A stretch of 64,000 bases of DNA from Diogma glabrata (taxonomy: Eukaryota; Arthropoda; Insecta; Diptera; Cylindrotomidae): assembly GCA_963693315.1 (NCBI GenBank), contig OY856186.1, positions 87,438,647 through 87,502,646 on the forward strand, in the 5' to 3' direction. Below the pieces are notes generated by a model. It was not told where the DNA came from. It did not search any database and saw nothing but the letters and a program-made list of their open reading frames with translations. Position 1 is the first letter of the stretch; each line of letters begins with the position of its first letter. Made by a program: the position numbers and the translations under genes. This document shows, in pieces, positions 23,301-38,300 of the stretch.

Positions 23301-26300
23301 ACAAAAAATTCGGGGTCTATTTTGGGTCCCTTGCTGTTTAGTCTCTTCATAAATGATCTTCCTGCAGCTCTGAGAAACTGTTCAGTTCATTTGTTTGCTG
23401 ATGATGTTCAGATTACTTGCTCTGCGAATCTTCCACCTGTGTTGCTGATATCAATTATGATCTTTCTTCAATTGCTGAGTGGTCCAATCCAAATTCTCTA
23501 ATCTTGAATCCTGCCAAGAGTCAGACCATTGCTTTCTATCGGTATCCGGTTAGTCAGAGTCTTCTTCCTATCTTTTTATATGATGTTCAGGTTCCCTATG
23601 TTCGGGGGGCTAGGAGTCTGGGGTTCATCTTGGATGAAACCTTATCATGGGATGATCATGTAAGTTCTGTTATCGGAAGAGTTTGGATGATGCTTCGGCG
23701 TCTGTATTTGGTTAAAGATCTTCTTCCAGTTGAGTTGAGGTGTAAATTGGTCCAGTCTCTTATCATGCCCTTTTTTCTTCATGGATGTGAAGTGTTTTCT
23801 GGGGCAAATATGGGTACTATTCATAGATTAAAGCTGTGTTTTAACTCTTGTATTCGATTTATCTATTCACTCAGGAAGAGAGATCATCTATCTGTGTTCT
23901 CATTTAAGTTTCTCGGAACTGAGTTTGGGTTGTTCTTGAAGTTAAGACCGGTTACTATGTCTCTTTAAGGTTGTCAAATATCGTCAGCCTGTGTACTTAT
24001 TTGAGAAGTTATCGTTTACTATCTCCAATCGAACGAGGCATCTTGTCATACCATTCCATGTTTCTTGTGCTATGGAATTGTCGTTTGCTGTGAGAACTTG
24101 TAGGCTCTGGAATGGGTTGCCTTTGGCTATCAGAGAGGCTAGTTCTGTTCGTGTTGTCCAAAATCTTTGCTTGGCTCACTGCAATACACTTGGTAACATT
24201 GCTTAATGCTTAATTTCTTCTTGTTGGATGCTGTTTTTGAGTTTTGAGTTGTCATGTGGGCTGCTGCTTCTATTTCTTGCTTTAATTTTGGTCTCAGTCT
24301 TTTGTCTCGTGACACTGGATTGGGACTTGAATTATTGCATTTTCTTTTTTTCATTTTGATTGCTATACTTCTTGCACTGGTATTGGTGGAGAGTTGGACC
24401 ATCGGGGAACGAGTGAACTGTCGTAGGTTAGTTGTAAGTTGGTGTGTATTGTTGTGATGAGTGACAAAGTAATTTTATTTTATTGAATTAGTATTATTAT
24501 TATTGTTGTTGTTAGTATTATTATTGTTATTAATTGTATTACTTTTGAAGCTAGTCTTGTTTGGCTGTTTTCTTACATTTTTTTTTCTGATCAAATTGTA
24601 AATAACACTTATTAGTCTTAATTTGTGTATATTTTGCCGAAATAAAATAAATAAATAAAATTGTTTTTCGGAATCAGAATTCGGAGAAAAAGCTAGTAAT
24701 TTTAGGAGTCCAAACAAATGAAGCAAATATGGATATTGTGCGCAATTTCAAAATTATGGAATCAAACAAGTGCACTCAAACAACAAGAATGGAATAATTA
24801 TATAAAGTTCTGATAGTCATTTAGAGTGTATTCACGTAATAAATTAAACACTACACTACGATATTTCAAATTATATTTACTTTATAATTATTTCAATTAT
24901 TACATATATTTATTTACTTTGTTATTTAATTAATTATTGATGTTTTAAATATATTGTTCGGTTTGATTTGGTTAAACAATATCTGACCACCATGCGCGTA
25001 ATCGACCACATAAACGAGAGAAGAAGAATAATGAAATAAAAAGTGGTGAGCATAAATTTGTCTTCACAGTAGCGATAATAAATATGGTCACTACTTCATT
25101 CAGTCAGCTACAATAAAGAGAAAACCAGTGATTTCAGTTTTTCCTCTTTCGAAACAAGGGAGGACACGACCAGAAAATGTATCATGCAGTAATTAAATTA
25201 TTTCACGGGTACCGGTTGTCAACATCATTATCGTCCAATTTAGGCAGAAAATACTTTTTTATCGGGTCGCGGCATTGAGCACTAGTAACAGTCACTGCTT
25301 GACCAGCCGAAGAAGTGTGGTCCAATTATGCCTCCAGCTCAAAATCCGCACCAAAAACTAATACGTTGTAGATGCATTTGTTTTTCGACATTCACATGTG
25401 GTTTCTATGAACCTTAAATCTGTTACCATTCTGGCTCGTTTGGACTCTGTTCAAAAGCGTGCTATACGAATTGTTGGTGATCGAAATTTAACATTAAATC
25501 TTGATTCCCTGCAACATCGTCGTATTGTTGCTGATCTCGTTGTTTTTTATTAATATCGTCACCAGCAGTGCTCGGATTAAATCAGATCCATTATGCCTCA
25601 AACATATTCTTTTCCCCGTTTTACTCATCAATTGGTTTGTGCAAATAGTCAAACTGTCGATATTACTCCCTGTCATCGTGACAAAATGTAAAGGGACTTC
25701 TTTGTACGTACATCGTCCAAATGGAATGCTTTGCCTGAATCAATAGTCTCGAGTGCCTTCTATCCTCAAATGTTTAAAAAAAAAGCGTCCACCATCACCT
25801 CAGAACGCATGTTGGTCTAGGACCTAAGTCTTAAAAGGTATCTTCGTGTTGTTATGACACATTTTGTAATTCCTATTACACAACACTTTTTATTAAAAAA
25901 AATGCGGCAATTTTCACGAATAACAAATCCATCACAGTGAAAATGACTTTCATTGCTTAGGATGATTTTGATTGAAAATTCAGCATGCACTTGTTGATGT
26001 TCAATAATCTATTCAACGAATTCTCTTTGCGTGGGCATGTTAAGTTCATGTGCGTGTGCAATTGTGCATGTTAAGCTTCAGTTTTTCTGTCAATTACACT
26101 TTGTAAGCATGGAGAGTTTTAGTGAGTGATACGTTATAGAGAGCTTGTAAAAGTGCAATTCTTGTTCACGACGCCGAACTGGTGCTCTTTTCACTTTCAT
26201 CCTCATGAAACCGTCCCCTAAGGTCAGTATCATTAGTTTCACCAATTGGCTCAGTCTGTCTGAATTTTTCAATCTCGAAAAGTCGTCATAGTTACATGTT

Positions 26301-29300
26301 CTCTGAAACTGCGCTGCTGACCCAGAGCGCATGTAACGTAAACTATCGCTCCGATTAAAAATTATGATGAAATATGGGCCAAAAGTGTCCAAGAAAAAGC
26401 AGATCTATTTGTAGGGTTACTAGAGGGCCCTTTCATTTGATCGATAATATCATATGTAAATGTAACATTACATGAACTAAAAGAAGAACTACGTACCAGT
26501 TTGGTGTTAAAAAAGACCCCACGCTACTATTTTTCTAGCGGAGTTGCTAAAATGCAATGGAAAGTAGTACAAGTGATTATGATTATAAAACCAAATAAAT
26601 TACCAAATGACAAAAAATCGTATAGACAGATATCGTTACACCCAACGATATCGAAGCTTTTTAAAAAACTTTTTCTTAAACGACTTAAGCCAGCTACAGA
26701 AAGTAGAAACCTCAAATTCTCACATCAGTTTGGTTTCAGAGAAAGCCACTCTACCATCGAACAAGTTCACAGGATCACCAACATTATTGAAGAAATGATT
26801 GAAGTCAAAGGAGTATGCTTCATAGTTTTTCTTGATGCCGCCAAGCTTTTGATAAAGTTTGGCATCGTGGCTTAAAGTATAAATTGCATAGGAATTTATC
26901 CAAACAGCTTTATGAAATTTTGAGCTCTTATTTGGATGACCGTCACATTAAAGTCAAATATGATGATAGTGATTCCACGTTGATTGATGCAGGACTTTCG
27001 TACGGTATGATCAGTATTATACCTGCTATATACAAGCGACTTGCTTAGTGTAAGCAAATCAACTATTGCAACCTTTGCAGATGATGCCTCAATTTTCGCC
27101 ACCGGAAAAACTTTAGAAGAAGCAACAAGCAAACTGCACAGTTTGGACAAAATTGGACAAAAAGATAGAGAATTAAGCTAAATGAAATAAATAAAAATCC
27201 ACTTATGTTAACTTTATTAATCAAAAATTAAGCGAAATACGAATACACCTTAAAATCAACTCAACACAAGTTGCTTATGCAAACACTACTAAGTACCTAG
27301 GTATAACATTGGATGCCAAACTAAGGTGGAAGGAGCATCTGAAAAAGAAAAGAGAAGAACTGAATTTAAAATTTAGAAATATGTACTGATTACTTAGAAA
27401 AAACTTAGTACTATCTATTCAAAACAAGCTGCTTCTGTTTCGTCACATATTGAAACCAGTGTATAGTGGACGTACGATATCCAACTATGGGGCTGTACTA
27501 AGAAAACAAACGAGAAAATTATCCAGTCGTTCCAAAACAAAGTTCTGCGTTGGTTTGTTAATGTCCCTGTAAAAAAATATGCAATTAAACACCCCACGCA
27601 TTTTCGCAAACATGAAAATGTTGAAATACACCAGCTAATGGATGTTCCCGCTGCTGCTGACAGGACTAACCAATGGGTTACACCCCAAAAAATGTGATAT
27701 AAATATAATTTGTAATTTACTAGATGACTAAATTCATTTTTGACAATATTGTGGACTTCGTTTTCCATAAAATCGTTACCGTTTATTGTTATGCATTAAG
27801 AATTTCAAAATATTGTCAAAAGTCACATTTATGTGTTCGGGAAAAGGGCCCCAGGACTTGATATTGAAATGTAAAATTGACATTTGTTCGAGAATTTTAA
27901 CTGCAAACGGTTAGAGGCTTCACAAATATTTGTTGACAGTTGAAACTGGAGATTGATAAATAAAAGTATCAATATTAAGTTCTTTTATGGTCCGTTATGC
28001 CAGTAAAAGTACGGCGTACCACATTGAAAACATTTGCGCTTTGCTGTTTTGTTTATTTTTTTATGGTGCCATTTTTTATCATGGATACAATATTAACCTT
28101 CAACAGTTAGCAATCGTTTACAAAAATGTTGAAGTGTCTATTCTACCACTGTGTAGTTAATGTGTAACCGATGACACACACTTAAGCGTGATAAATGAAA
28201 CGAATATATGTTACAACTCAACGTAATAATATTCCCCTTAATTGACCACCCCAACAAAAGAATCGTTACCCCATCAAACCTAATACATCTTACAACGTAA
28301 AAATCAATATATTTTTTCCATTTCTATTTGATGTTCTAAGGATTTTACCCCATTCGTACGTAGTTGATTCTATGATTTCGCCGGTGCGGTAACAAAGGAA
28401 GATATATTTCTTTTCGAGATAACTATCTTGATATTTTTTATTTATTAATTAAATTATTTGAAAGCGTTCCTTGAAATGAATAAGATGTTTTTTTAGTTTT
28501 CCGTGAAATTTTGAATATGATTAGAGATTTTCTTTAACAAATTATATTGAAAAAAGTGATTTGAAGTTTATTTATGTTAAGAAATTTGCTTGTTTGATTT
28601 TAGAACTATTAATAGCAATTTTATTTGTGCATAGATTTATCAATTAGTGTTGTTAAAGGTGAAAAATTTTTTAATTAATTTTGTAAATGTAAACACATTT
28701 TCTTGAACTAGGTGAGTTTAAACGTGAAACTTTATAAAAATGACGAATAATTTTAAGAAAAATGTAATATATTAGTAGATACAGTATTATATCAGTAATT
28801 GGAATGCAAATTTTGATTTCGGTTTGGTTTTCCATACATTTTTGAAAATTATTTATCAACAATATATTAAATTTTTTTTTTATGATTTTCATAATTCTTA
28901 CAATTTTCTTTAAATCGAAAAGTTTTTGTTGTTAACATTTTTTTAAGAACGTAAATCATTGCTTTCAATTTATATGTATGTAAATTTTTTAGCTTAACAG
29001 ATTTTTTTTTCGTTTTAACATAACATTCTTTGTTGTTATAGCCAGTAATGAGCCAATTTTACCAAAAAATTTGTTTACACAAAATCTAATTGATACAGTT
29101 CTTTAAATTGATTGTCTTTTATCTTGCATCAAATCAAAACTAAAGAAATATTATTTTTGAAATATTTTGGAAGATTGGTTTTCTAAGACGATCGACTATT
29201 CAGATAGTAGTGGAAGACTGACAGGTATTTTACTTCTTAGACTCTTCCAAATTCTTAAAAGCTCTAATTTCACTCTAAAAGATTTAAATTAAAACAAAAA

Positions 29301-32300
29301 TAATTTAACCGAATGTGACAAACCAGAAGCTGGGATGGGAATGGGAGATATTACACCAAGCTAGACCAAAATCAGATAGAAAATCTTGTGATTACTGAAG
29401 TTTAAAATAAACTGGTGGAAGTATTGGAAGTATTAATGCTGTTAAATGTCGACAAATTAAATTATTTCGTAAGAATCGTAACACCAACCTCCACTTATTC
29501 CTGTTCGTGCTGAACAGAATGTAAATATTCTCTCTCAGAGAATGAAGCTCTGTCTTGTTTGTTGATTTTCTTACGACGTGGTGACTGACTACCTTGTTAT
29601 TCATCACCGCTTCTTGATGGTTCTGAAAGCTCCCTACTGACAACATTTTGTTTATATGCATCGTCCTAAGTCGAAGATATGACCTTCCGACCTTTAGCTT
29701 TTTGCCTAAAATTGCTTTATGTATAATACTCGTAATTATTCATGTTGATAGCCGTTGTTTCCTATTTTTATTCCGAATATCAGTTTACCTTCTATAAATG
29801 CAGATCCTCCCGTTACATCTTGCCGTGCACATCCTTATATCTTGCCTTCTGTAGTACGAAACGATAATCAGTTTTCTTTTAGGATGGTTCTGGGAATCAA
29901 TCTCTTAAGACCAAATGCGCGAGTTGAACCAGATGAAAAAGCTTTTACTTTGAATTGCCTCATGCACCCACAAACTTTAAATAAGCCTTAATGAATTTCC
30001 TTTGACTAGCAAACGAAGACTTACCCATGATTTTCAATTTATTCAATACTCGATTTTCAAATATTGCTTCTAATAGTCACCTCGCCCCTTTTATTTTATG
30101 ATTATCACATATTTTAAACTTAGTGAGGAGCCTGTCCTTGATGACTCCGCCATCATATTTGGTTTATAGCGTTTGAACCGAAAGAAAGTACGAAGGGTTT
30201 ATAGTCAGCAGCCCCTCACCCCTTTCGTTTGATGATTACCACATATTTTATACATCTTGAGGCACCAATGTCCTTGACAAGGCTGATCACATTTTTATCC
30301 GCCATTTTCCTCGATTCGACCGCTTGTTTTTTATTAATGAGGGTGGAAATTTGTTTTACAAAACCAGGGTATTGTCTTGTCCGATAATCCAAACATGCTA
30401 AAATGTCAATTGTCGGACTTAAAATTGAAGACAAATGTTTGTCTGACAAGGTTACCCTCGTTTTCTAAAACAAATTTTCACCCCCCTTAATAAAAAACAA
30501 AATTGTGGTAGTAAATTTACCAGATCCTGCGCAATAGCCATGTTTTGGAGTTTGCCGAGCGAAAAGCTCGTACTTTTTTTTCGGTTCTAACGCTATAAAT
30601 CAAATATAATGGTTTGTCTGCTTCCTCATTCTTCCTACACTAACGTCCAACGTAGTTATGTCACACGATCATCGTAGAACTTAGCTTAAATTCTTTTGGG
30701 GTCTTGGTTCCTAACACGGTCGATTTTTAATTCTGCTCTGCGTAACTTGTGCAATCTTGTGTCTCTATGCACAAGTAATATTTTCTGCAAACGTGACCTT
30801 TGTAAAATCTTCACTGTTTCCGTTACTAATTTTTATCTTCTTAATAAAATATGCAGGATTATTAGAGTGCACTAAACTTCCCTCTCTAGTGCGTTCTACA
30901 CTTTTGATCATTTTCTGTAACGGCCTGTAAAGTGTCGGGCTCTGTCACAGAAGAACAACAACTATTACAATAAGATGAGTGTGATTCTTCCAACCACTCC
31001 GATTCGTCACTGTTTCAAATTAAAACTTGAAAATACCGCATAGGATGTTCCAAATTCCATAAAAAAGTCAAATTTTAAGTCAGTTTTTACTTAAATTCCA
31101 TAACATTGTTTTAGCATTGTTTGTTATTGTTTGCCTTCGTTCTAACTCAATTGTAAAAACGCTAGGTTTGTAACTCTAGGGTACCGAGTTTGATTCCCGA
31201 CTGGGGATATTCAAAGCTATTGAGTAAGTTGTGGGATTCAATGCTAAACATGTTATTTCTATTAATAAAAATAAATAAAATTTTAATAAAAAGTTCTGTG
31301 TAATATGAACTACAATATGTGTCAACAACTTCTTTTCTTTTAAAACCTAGGTCCCATAACCTAGGAATCTATGTTTGATGTTGAATTACGATCACCCACA
31401 ATTCGTAAGGCATTTTCTTGAGTCCAACAGAGCCGGGATGGAAATAGAGACGGAATGGAATATTTTTAATACAGTGACGGAGTGGAATCATTTTTACATC
31501 TACAGTGGAACTCTAGTTTTTATGACGCGCTCTTTCCCATCTTCATTATATGATCGTTCCAGGTCATTGGAAACTGTGACTCCCAATAAACAATAACGTT
31601 CACATAAGCCTATTTATTAATCCCACATACCAATTACAATATCGTTGCGAAACCTTGTCTTCGATCTGAAAGCTGTGCTTTGGTGGAAATAAAATTGGCC
31701 AAATTTTTGTCATCTCAACCGAGGACTTTTTCTAGATCCTAGTTTGCATTTATGTCAGCATCTCTCTTGGCGAAATCAATATGTCCATGCATTTTACCTT
31801 TTGAAGATAGTGGAACCAACGAATTGTGCATCTGTAAAACTATGGATTGGGCACTGTTGATTTTCGTTCAGTTCAGTTTTCTAACAGTTCGTTGATATAA
31901 ATTAAAAATAGAGTGGGTAAAAGACAGCCTTGGATTACACCAGCGTTAATTATTTTAGACTCAGAAAAAAGTCATCCATGAATACCGAAACTTATTGGTC
32001 GGTGGGAGAAATTTGAATCAGCTCTACGATGGCGGAGTGAAATCAAGTTTTACCCAACAAGCTTGGTAATCAAGTTGACATTCCAGCTTGCTTGTTGTTT
32101 TTTTAAAAATTGACCTCAAAACTAGAATTTGGCCACCTTTCAGCACGAAGAAAAAATAGCAGATTTATAGAAGTTGTAGAAAATTTTACCGTGGATGCAA
32201 GTTATGTTGAAAATGTTCTTAAAATAAAGGGAGGAATGTTGTCCAGAACGGAGGCTTTGTTGATAGTTAACCCCATTAAAAGTTTTCCGATAATTTTGAA

Positions 32301-35300
32301 TTTGAAATTAAATTCGCTGTCATACTGGCAGATCGCAGAGAGACTTCTTTGTCCGAACTGCGTACAAATGGAATAGTTTGCCGGAACACTTAGTCTCAGG
32401 TGGCTTCAACCCACAGATGTTTAAAAAAAGCGTTAATCTACACCTTAGAACGCCAGTTGTTGTGGGACCCAGGTCTAGACCTAGGTCTTAAAAGGTATTT
32501 ATGTGTTGTTGTGACACATATTCTAAACCCTATTACCCAGCACATTTTATTAAAAAAAAAAAAAAAAAATATTAACAAATAAAGAATGCATTTGGGGTAT
32601 TTCTTTAGGAGTTTCCAAAACAGGTGAATTCAAAGCAAAGCGGTCAACAAACAAAGTGGCTTTTCTTGGGGGTTCAGTGATTAAATCACCGTTATTAATA
32701 GTAGGGATGGGAGAGTTGGTACCAGCGTTTAAAGTATTAACGGCCCTAAAGAATTAACGACCGCAGGAGGGGTCTATGTTGATCGTTTATGATCAATGTT
32801 GATCTACGGGTCTGACTACCCTGCGTACTCCAGTCCCTGCCATTGACATATGAGTCAGCGTGAGATATCACATACCACTGGCAATGGCAGGAGATATCAT
32901 TCGCCAAGATGATATCTAAGGGTGCTGGCGGACGAACTTTAATTAGTCAACGGTAGTACTCCCAGTCTTGGCTAGGCCGGGTTCCGTAGTGGTACCGCTC
33001 GTTAGCTCTTCCGAGGAATCAGACTAACACATAATTCTGTGTGGGCTTTGTGCCTCGATTAAGGTGGTGGGTGGTGCGTCTAAGGTGCGCTTCATCAGTT
33101 GGATTATTGGCAATTAGTTTTGTTTTGTTTTCTGCAAATTTCTCACAATTTGTTTTTCACTTATTATTTTGTTATTATTTCTTCATCTTATCATGAAATA
33201 TTGGCAAATGTCATATTTATTGTATGATAAGATTTTTTACTTAGTTATGCATTTTAAAATAAAACATAAAAAAATAAAATAAACCTTTTGATATATGGCA
33301 GTACAACCGAAAACAAATAAGTCTGTAAGTGGTAAAGCAAATTTGCCCATAAAGCGGCACGTCCACGGAATTTGTAGGGACAACACATATATGAATCAAT
33401 AAAAAATTTTAAAATACATGTTCAAAACATCTGCGGATTGAACGCTAACCATGATCACGTGCAACATCATCTTGAGCACGACAAACCGAACATTCTATTC
33501 CTTATAGAAACACAAGTTTCTGAAAATGTTCTCTTTATAGAATCGCTTAATTCCAAATATAGGCTCGAATCAGCTTTCAAACTACATCAGGGCGTTTGCG
33601 CATTCATTCATGAGAGTGTTGCGTATACACGCTTTCCAAATTTTCAACTACACGGCTTCAATACAATGGTTTTAAAGATTTGTCTTTCAGAAATGACTTT
33701 TTTTTACAATAGCTTTATACCGGTCCCCCAACAAACGTAACCCAAACTTTTTTAATTCACTAACAAAAATTGTGGACGAGATTAGAGCAAAGTCCCTTAA
33801 TTATGAAGTTATCGTTACCGGTGACTTCAACGTCCACAACAAATCATGGTTGGAATTCTCCAAATCGACCGACGATGTTGACAATAGTGGAAAACTGGCA
33901 GAAATTTTTGCCGCGTTTCAGGGCCTATTCCAAATTGTTAAAAGTCCAACTTTCACTCCCCGTAATGGCGGTGATAATAGTTTTCTTTTAGATCTCTATC
34001 TTACCACAATGCCAGATATTACGAGTGTCGATGTCGCGAAAGGTAATATTGGAAATTCTGATCATTATTTAATCTCATCAGTTATCAAAACTGATTTACT
34101 TAAAACTACAGCTCCCAAACCCCGTAAAATATTCCACTACTCAAAAAAAACTTCAAAATTTTTCCATGGTTTCCCTTTCGATCGTCATTTTTTTTACACT
34201 GACAATGTAAATGTTTCTGCTCAAAACTTTACAGAAACCATCCAATTTGCTATCAATAAATTCGTCCCTTTTTCCATTGTGAAATCCAAGCAAAAATACT
34301 TGTATTCGTAGGCTGCCAAAGCGACATTTAGAAACAAACGTAGATCATTTAACATATCAATGGATTCATATCAAAACTCCCGCAATTCGATCCCAATATC
34401 TAAAGGCCAACAAAATATCTAATCAGATTATCTCAAACGAAAAGTCTGAAATTGACAGAGCGAAAGCTTCAAAACTTACGTCTATGTCTATTTCTGACAA
34501 GAGTTTCTACAGTGCCATCAATTCTTTAAATTCTGGTACAAAATCTTCTATTCCCCCTATTTTTGATGGTGATTTAATCGTCAATGTTCCCGCAAGAAAA
34601 GCTAACTTGTTCGCTGAACGCTTTGCTCTGAACTTCACTGTTTTGGAAACTCCTAAAGAAATATCCCAAATCCAGTCTTCAGGAGTTAATATGAATGAAG
34701 TCTACTTCAAACCCAAAATAGTCGTCAAACTTTTAAAGGGGTTAAACATCAACAAAGCCTCAGGAATGGACAATATTCCCCCCATCATTTTAAAAAGCTT
34801 TTCTAAAGAACTTGCACCAACTTTCACCAAAATATTCTACCAATCCTACAAATCTGGTATATTTCCCTCGTGCTGGAAGTTGGCAAATGTCCAGTCCGTC
34901 CCCAAAAAGGGACCAAAATCCGATATCTCAAATTATAGGCCAATAGCTTTACTATCAGTCCTATCCAAATTCTACGAGCATTATATTAATACACCCATTT
35001 CAAAATTTCTGGAAGTAAATCATTTAATAGCCGACAGCCAATACGGTTTTCGAAACAAAAGATCAGCTACCGATCTATTAAACTATGTAGCGCATTGTTG
35101 GAACAGCATACTTGATAAAGGTGGTGAAACATACGTTATCGCTTTAGACATCTCCAAGGCATTCGATCGAGTCTGGCATGCCAACTTGATCCACAAGCTC
35201 GTTGCGTATGGTTTTCATCCCAATATTGTGAAGCTGATACAAAATTTTCTATCCAACCGATATATTTCGGTCTCCTTAGATGGATTTTCTTCTGAAAAAA

Positions 35301-38300
35301 CTCGGCCTCCTAAATATATGCAAAAAATTTTCACTCCATACAAATTTTCTATCCAACCGATACATTTCGTTCTCCTTAGATGGATTTTCTTCTGAGTCTA
35401 AACTAATTAACGCTGGTGTATCTCAAGGCTTAGTATTGTACCCAACCCTATTTTTGATTTATATCAACAAATTGTTGAAAATCACCAGCAACCCAATAAA
35501 TAGTTTTGCAGATGATAGTACTCTGCACAAGTCGTTCGAGCCCCTTCCTTCAAAAGGTAAAATGCACGAACGAATTAATCCCGCCCGGAGAGACGCTGCC
35601 ATAAACGTGAATAAAGACCTAAAAAATGTCGCCGATTGGGGTGACCAAAACCTGGTGAATTTCAACTCTACCAAAACACAGCTGTAGTTGTTTCCAGATC
35701 AAAGTTCCGAGTTCCCCAAAGATATTTTATTCAGTATGTGTGATGAACCAATAGGTGAATGTAAAAGCATTCGTTTATTAGGTGTCACAGTTTCAAATGA
35801 CCTACTCTGGAACGACCATGTAATGGCGATGGCAAATATTGGCATATTTGTCCGATTAATCGGCCGATTATCAACATATTTTTTTTCCATCGGATATCAC
35901 ATTTTAAAGACAACAAACTCTAAATTCTAAAACGCCATAATCAATTATAGTTGTATACAATTTAAAATTAAGGACTGCGACATTTCTGGTTACGGTGAAC
36001 TCTCCTAACTCGGCGAATTTTCTGAAAATTTTATTATGAGTACTATATAAATTTCAGTGTAATTCATTATCTCAGTATCTTTATCACTTTATCCAATTTA
36101 CATATCTTTAAATCTGGGGTCCAGTCAATTCTGAGTTCGCTTTAACTTCATAAAAAACGGACGCTTTTAATAAAATGTTATTCAAAAACGCTGCAGTGTA
36201 AAATAAATAATATGTATTGTTACTCAAATTGAATGTTCTTTCAAATGACGCCTTCCTCAACCAAGTAAAAATATATTTTAATTCCCATCTCTCCCGTTCC
36301 CTACATATAAAGAACTGCGGTCATTTTATTCTTCGCTATAGTTTCGTTTCGTTTGGTTTTTACCAATTTCTTTTTATAAATTTTTTCAAATTTTATCGCC
36401 CATTTGATTCGGAACCAAGAGGACATGGTTAGAAAATAGAAACGCACGTTTTTGATAACATTTCAAAATCCGTGTGGTGTAAAATAAACAAAAATTGCAA
36501 TCTTACTTAAATTACAAACCCGCGGGTTACAGACCCTGCTATTGACACCCGAGTTAACGTGAGTACTGAGTAGTGAACTATTTTTTTCAATATTTTTTGC
36601 TGTGCTGTTGATGCTCCACATAGAAGTTTGGCTGTCCTCAAGTGTCCCTCATCTATATTAATTTTAACAATTAAATCTATTTTCTGGTTTATTTTCACTT
36701 TAAGACCTAATTTAATCGATTACTTTTTTATGGGTGGTTAGCCCATAAAATGCTCTTAATGACAAATACTTTGATCCGAATGGGAATCGAAATAGAACGC
36801 AAGTCCTTCGAGTTCAAATAAAACTACTCCACCACTCGGCCACTAAACACCTCAACTGTTATATGGAGAGTAAAAATCACGAAATTGGCACATATTTGAT
36901 TACTTATAACTCATAAGTTTATAATCTGCTCCGACACTGAAACAGACGTTGAATTTGTGCGTTATAATAATAAACAACGATTATTGAACTTCTTTCGTTG
37001 ACTGATTTAACAATTTTATTGGCTTATTGAACAATTTATTAATATTACGATTGTTTTGGTAATATTAATAAAATGTTCATTGAGCCAACGAATTGTGCCA
37101 TTCAAATTGCTATTTATGTTTTTAAAAGTAGTTTATCGTTTTTTCAGTAGATGAAGGGCTTGCAAAGTACAAATTTATTGACTTTTTTTTCATCGTTTAT
37201 ATACTGCATTAAAACAGAAAATATATGGCAAATGATTTAGCCTAATAGAAGAGCTTATATCTCCTTAAATAATAATCGTAATGAATAATAAAAAAACACC
37301 GTTAGACAACTGATGTAGTTTGATTTATTCAATAATATGAAATACCATCGAATTCAGCATAGAGCAAACTTTAACTTAATTTCAATTTTATTATTCAATT
37401 CAAACGCACATTTAGCTTTTCCAAAGAGTTTTCTAAATATCAGGGTTCGAGCTAGAAATCGCTGAGTGAAAGTCTCAAAAAAGTTGGTCATTCTAAATAC
37501 AACATATAGTTGGCACATTAAATTTTTTTAAAACGCATAGTATAAATAAATAAACGGCAGCCGATTAATCGGTATCGGCCGATAATGTAAGCGGATTAAT
37601 CGGTAATCGGTAATCGGCCGTTTTGCTTATCGGTGCAACCCTAATATAGACTTCTAACAGGTATAGACGAAGGCCTGTTGGTGACCTTTATTGCGTCTTA
37701 ACTCGTGGAACAATATGGATAAATATTTTAGTAACCTTTTAAACTTTTTAAAAATTTTGTTTTCACCTGTTTATTATTTCTTACATCCTATCATGAAATA
37801 TTGGCCTATGTCATATTTTATTATATGATAGGATTTATTATTAGTTACCCATTTTTTAAAACAAATTATATTTTGATCAAATGACTATTACATTTGATAA
37901 AAAATTTAAAATACACATCCAAAATATTTGTGGATTGAATGCCAACTGTGACGCCGTGCAACATCATCTCGAGCACGACCAACCGCATATTCTTTTTCTT
38001 ACAGAAACACAAGTTTCTGAAAACTATCCCTATGACGTAACACTAAGTTCCAAATATAGGCTTGAATCAGCTTTTAAACTTCATCAAGGTGTATGTGCAT
38101 ACATTCATGAGAGTGTTGCATATAAACGCTTTCCAAATTATGAAGTACATGGTGATGGCTACAGCACAGTATAGTATTAAAGGTTTGTCTACCTGAAATT
38201 TCTTTGTGAGTTACCGGTGACTTCAACGTCCACATCAAATCGTGGTTAGAATTTTCCAAATGACGACAACAATGGAAGGCAGGCAGAAATATTTGATGCA

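Noticed and set aside
24478..24545. Asn-rich protein frame on the minus strand
   Set aside because: It is a translated ATT/GTT simple repeat in the 3' UTR of a retrotransposon.
29755..29991. 78-codon plus-strand frame as a gene
   Set aside because: No family resemblance, no splice context, and it lies deep in the crol intron; kept only as unassigned sequence.
31132..31210. A functional tRNA-Thr gene
   Set aside because: The acceptor stem does not pair and the D-arm and T-arm have several mismatches; it is better read as a SINE head or pseudogene.
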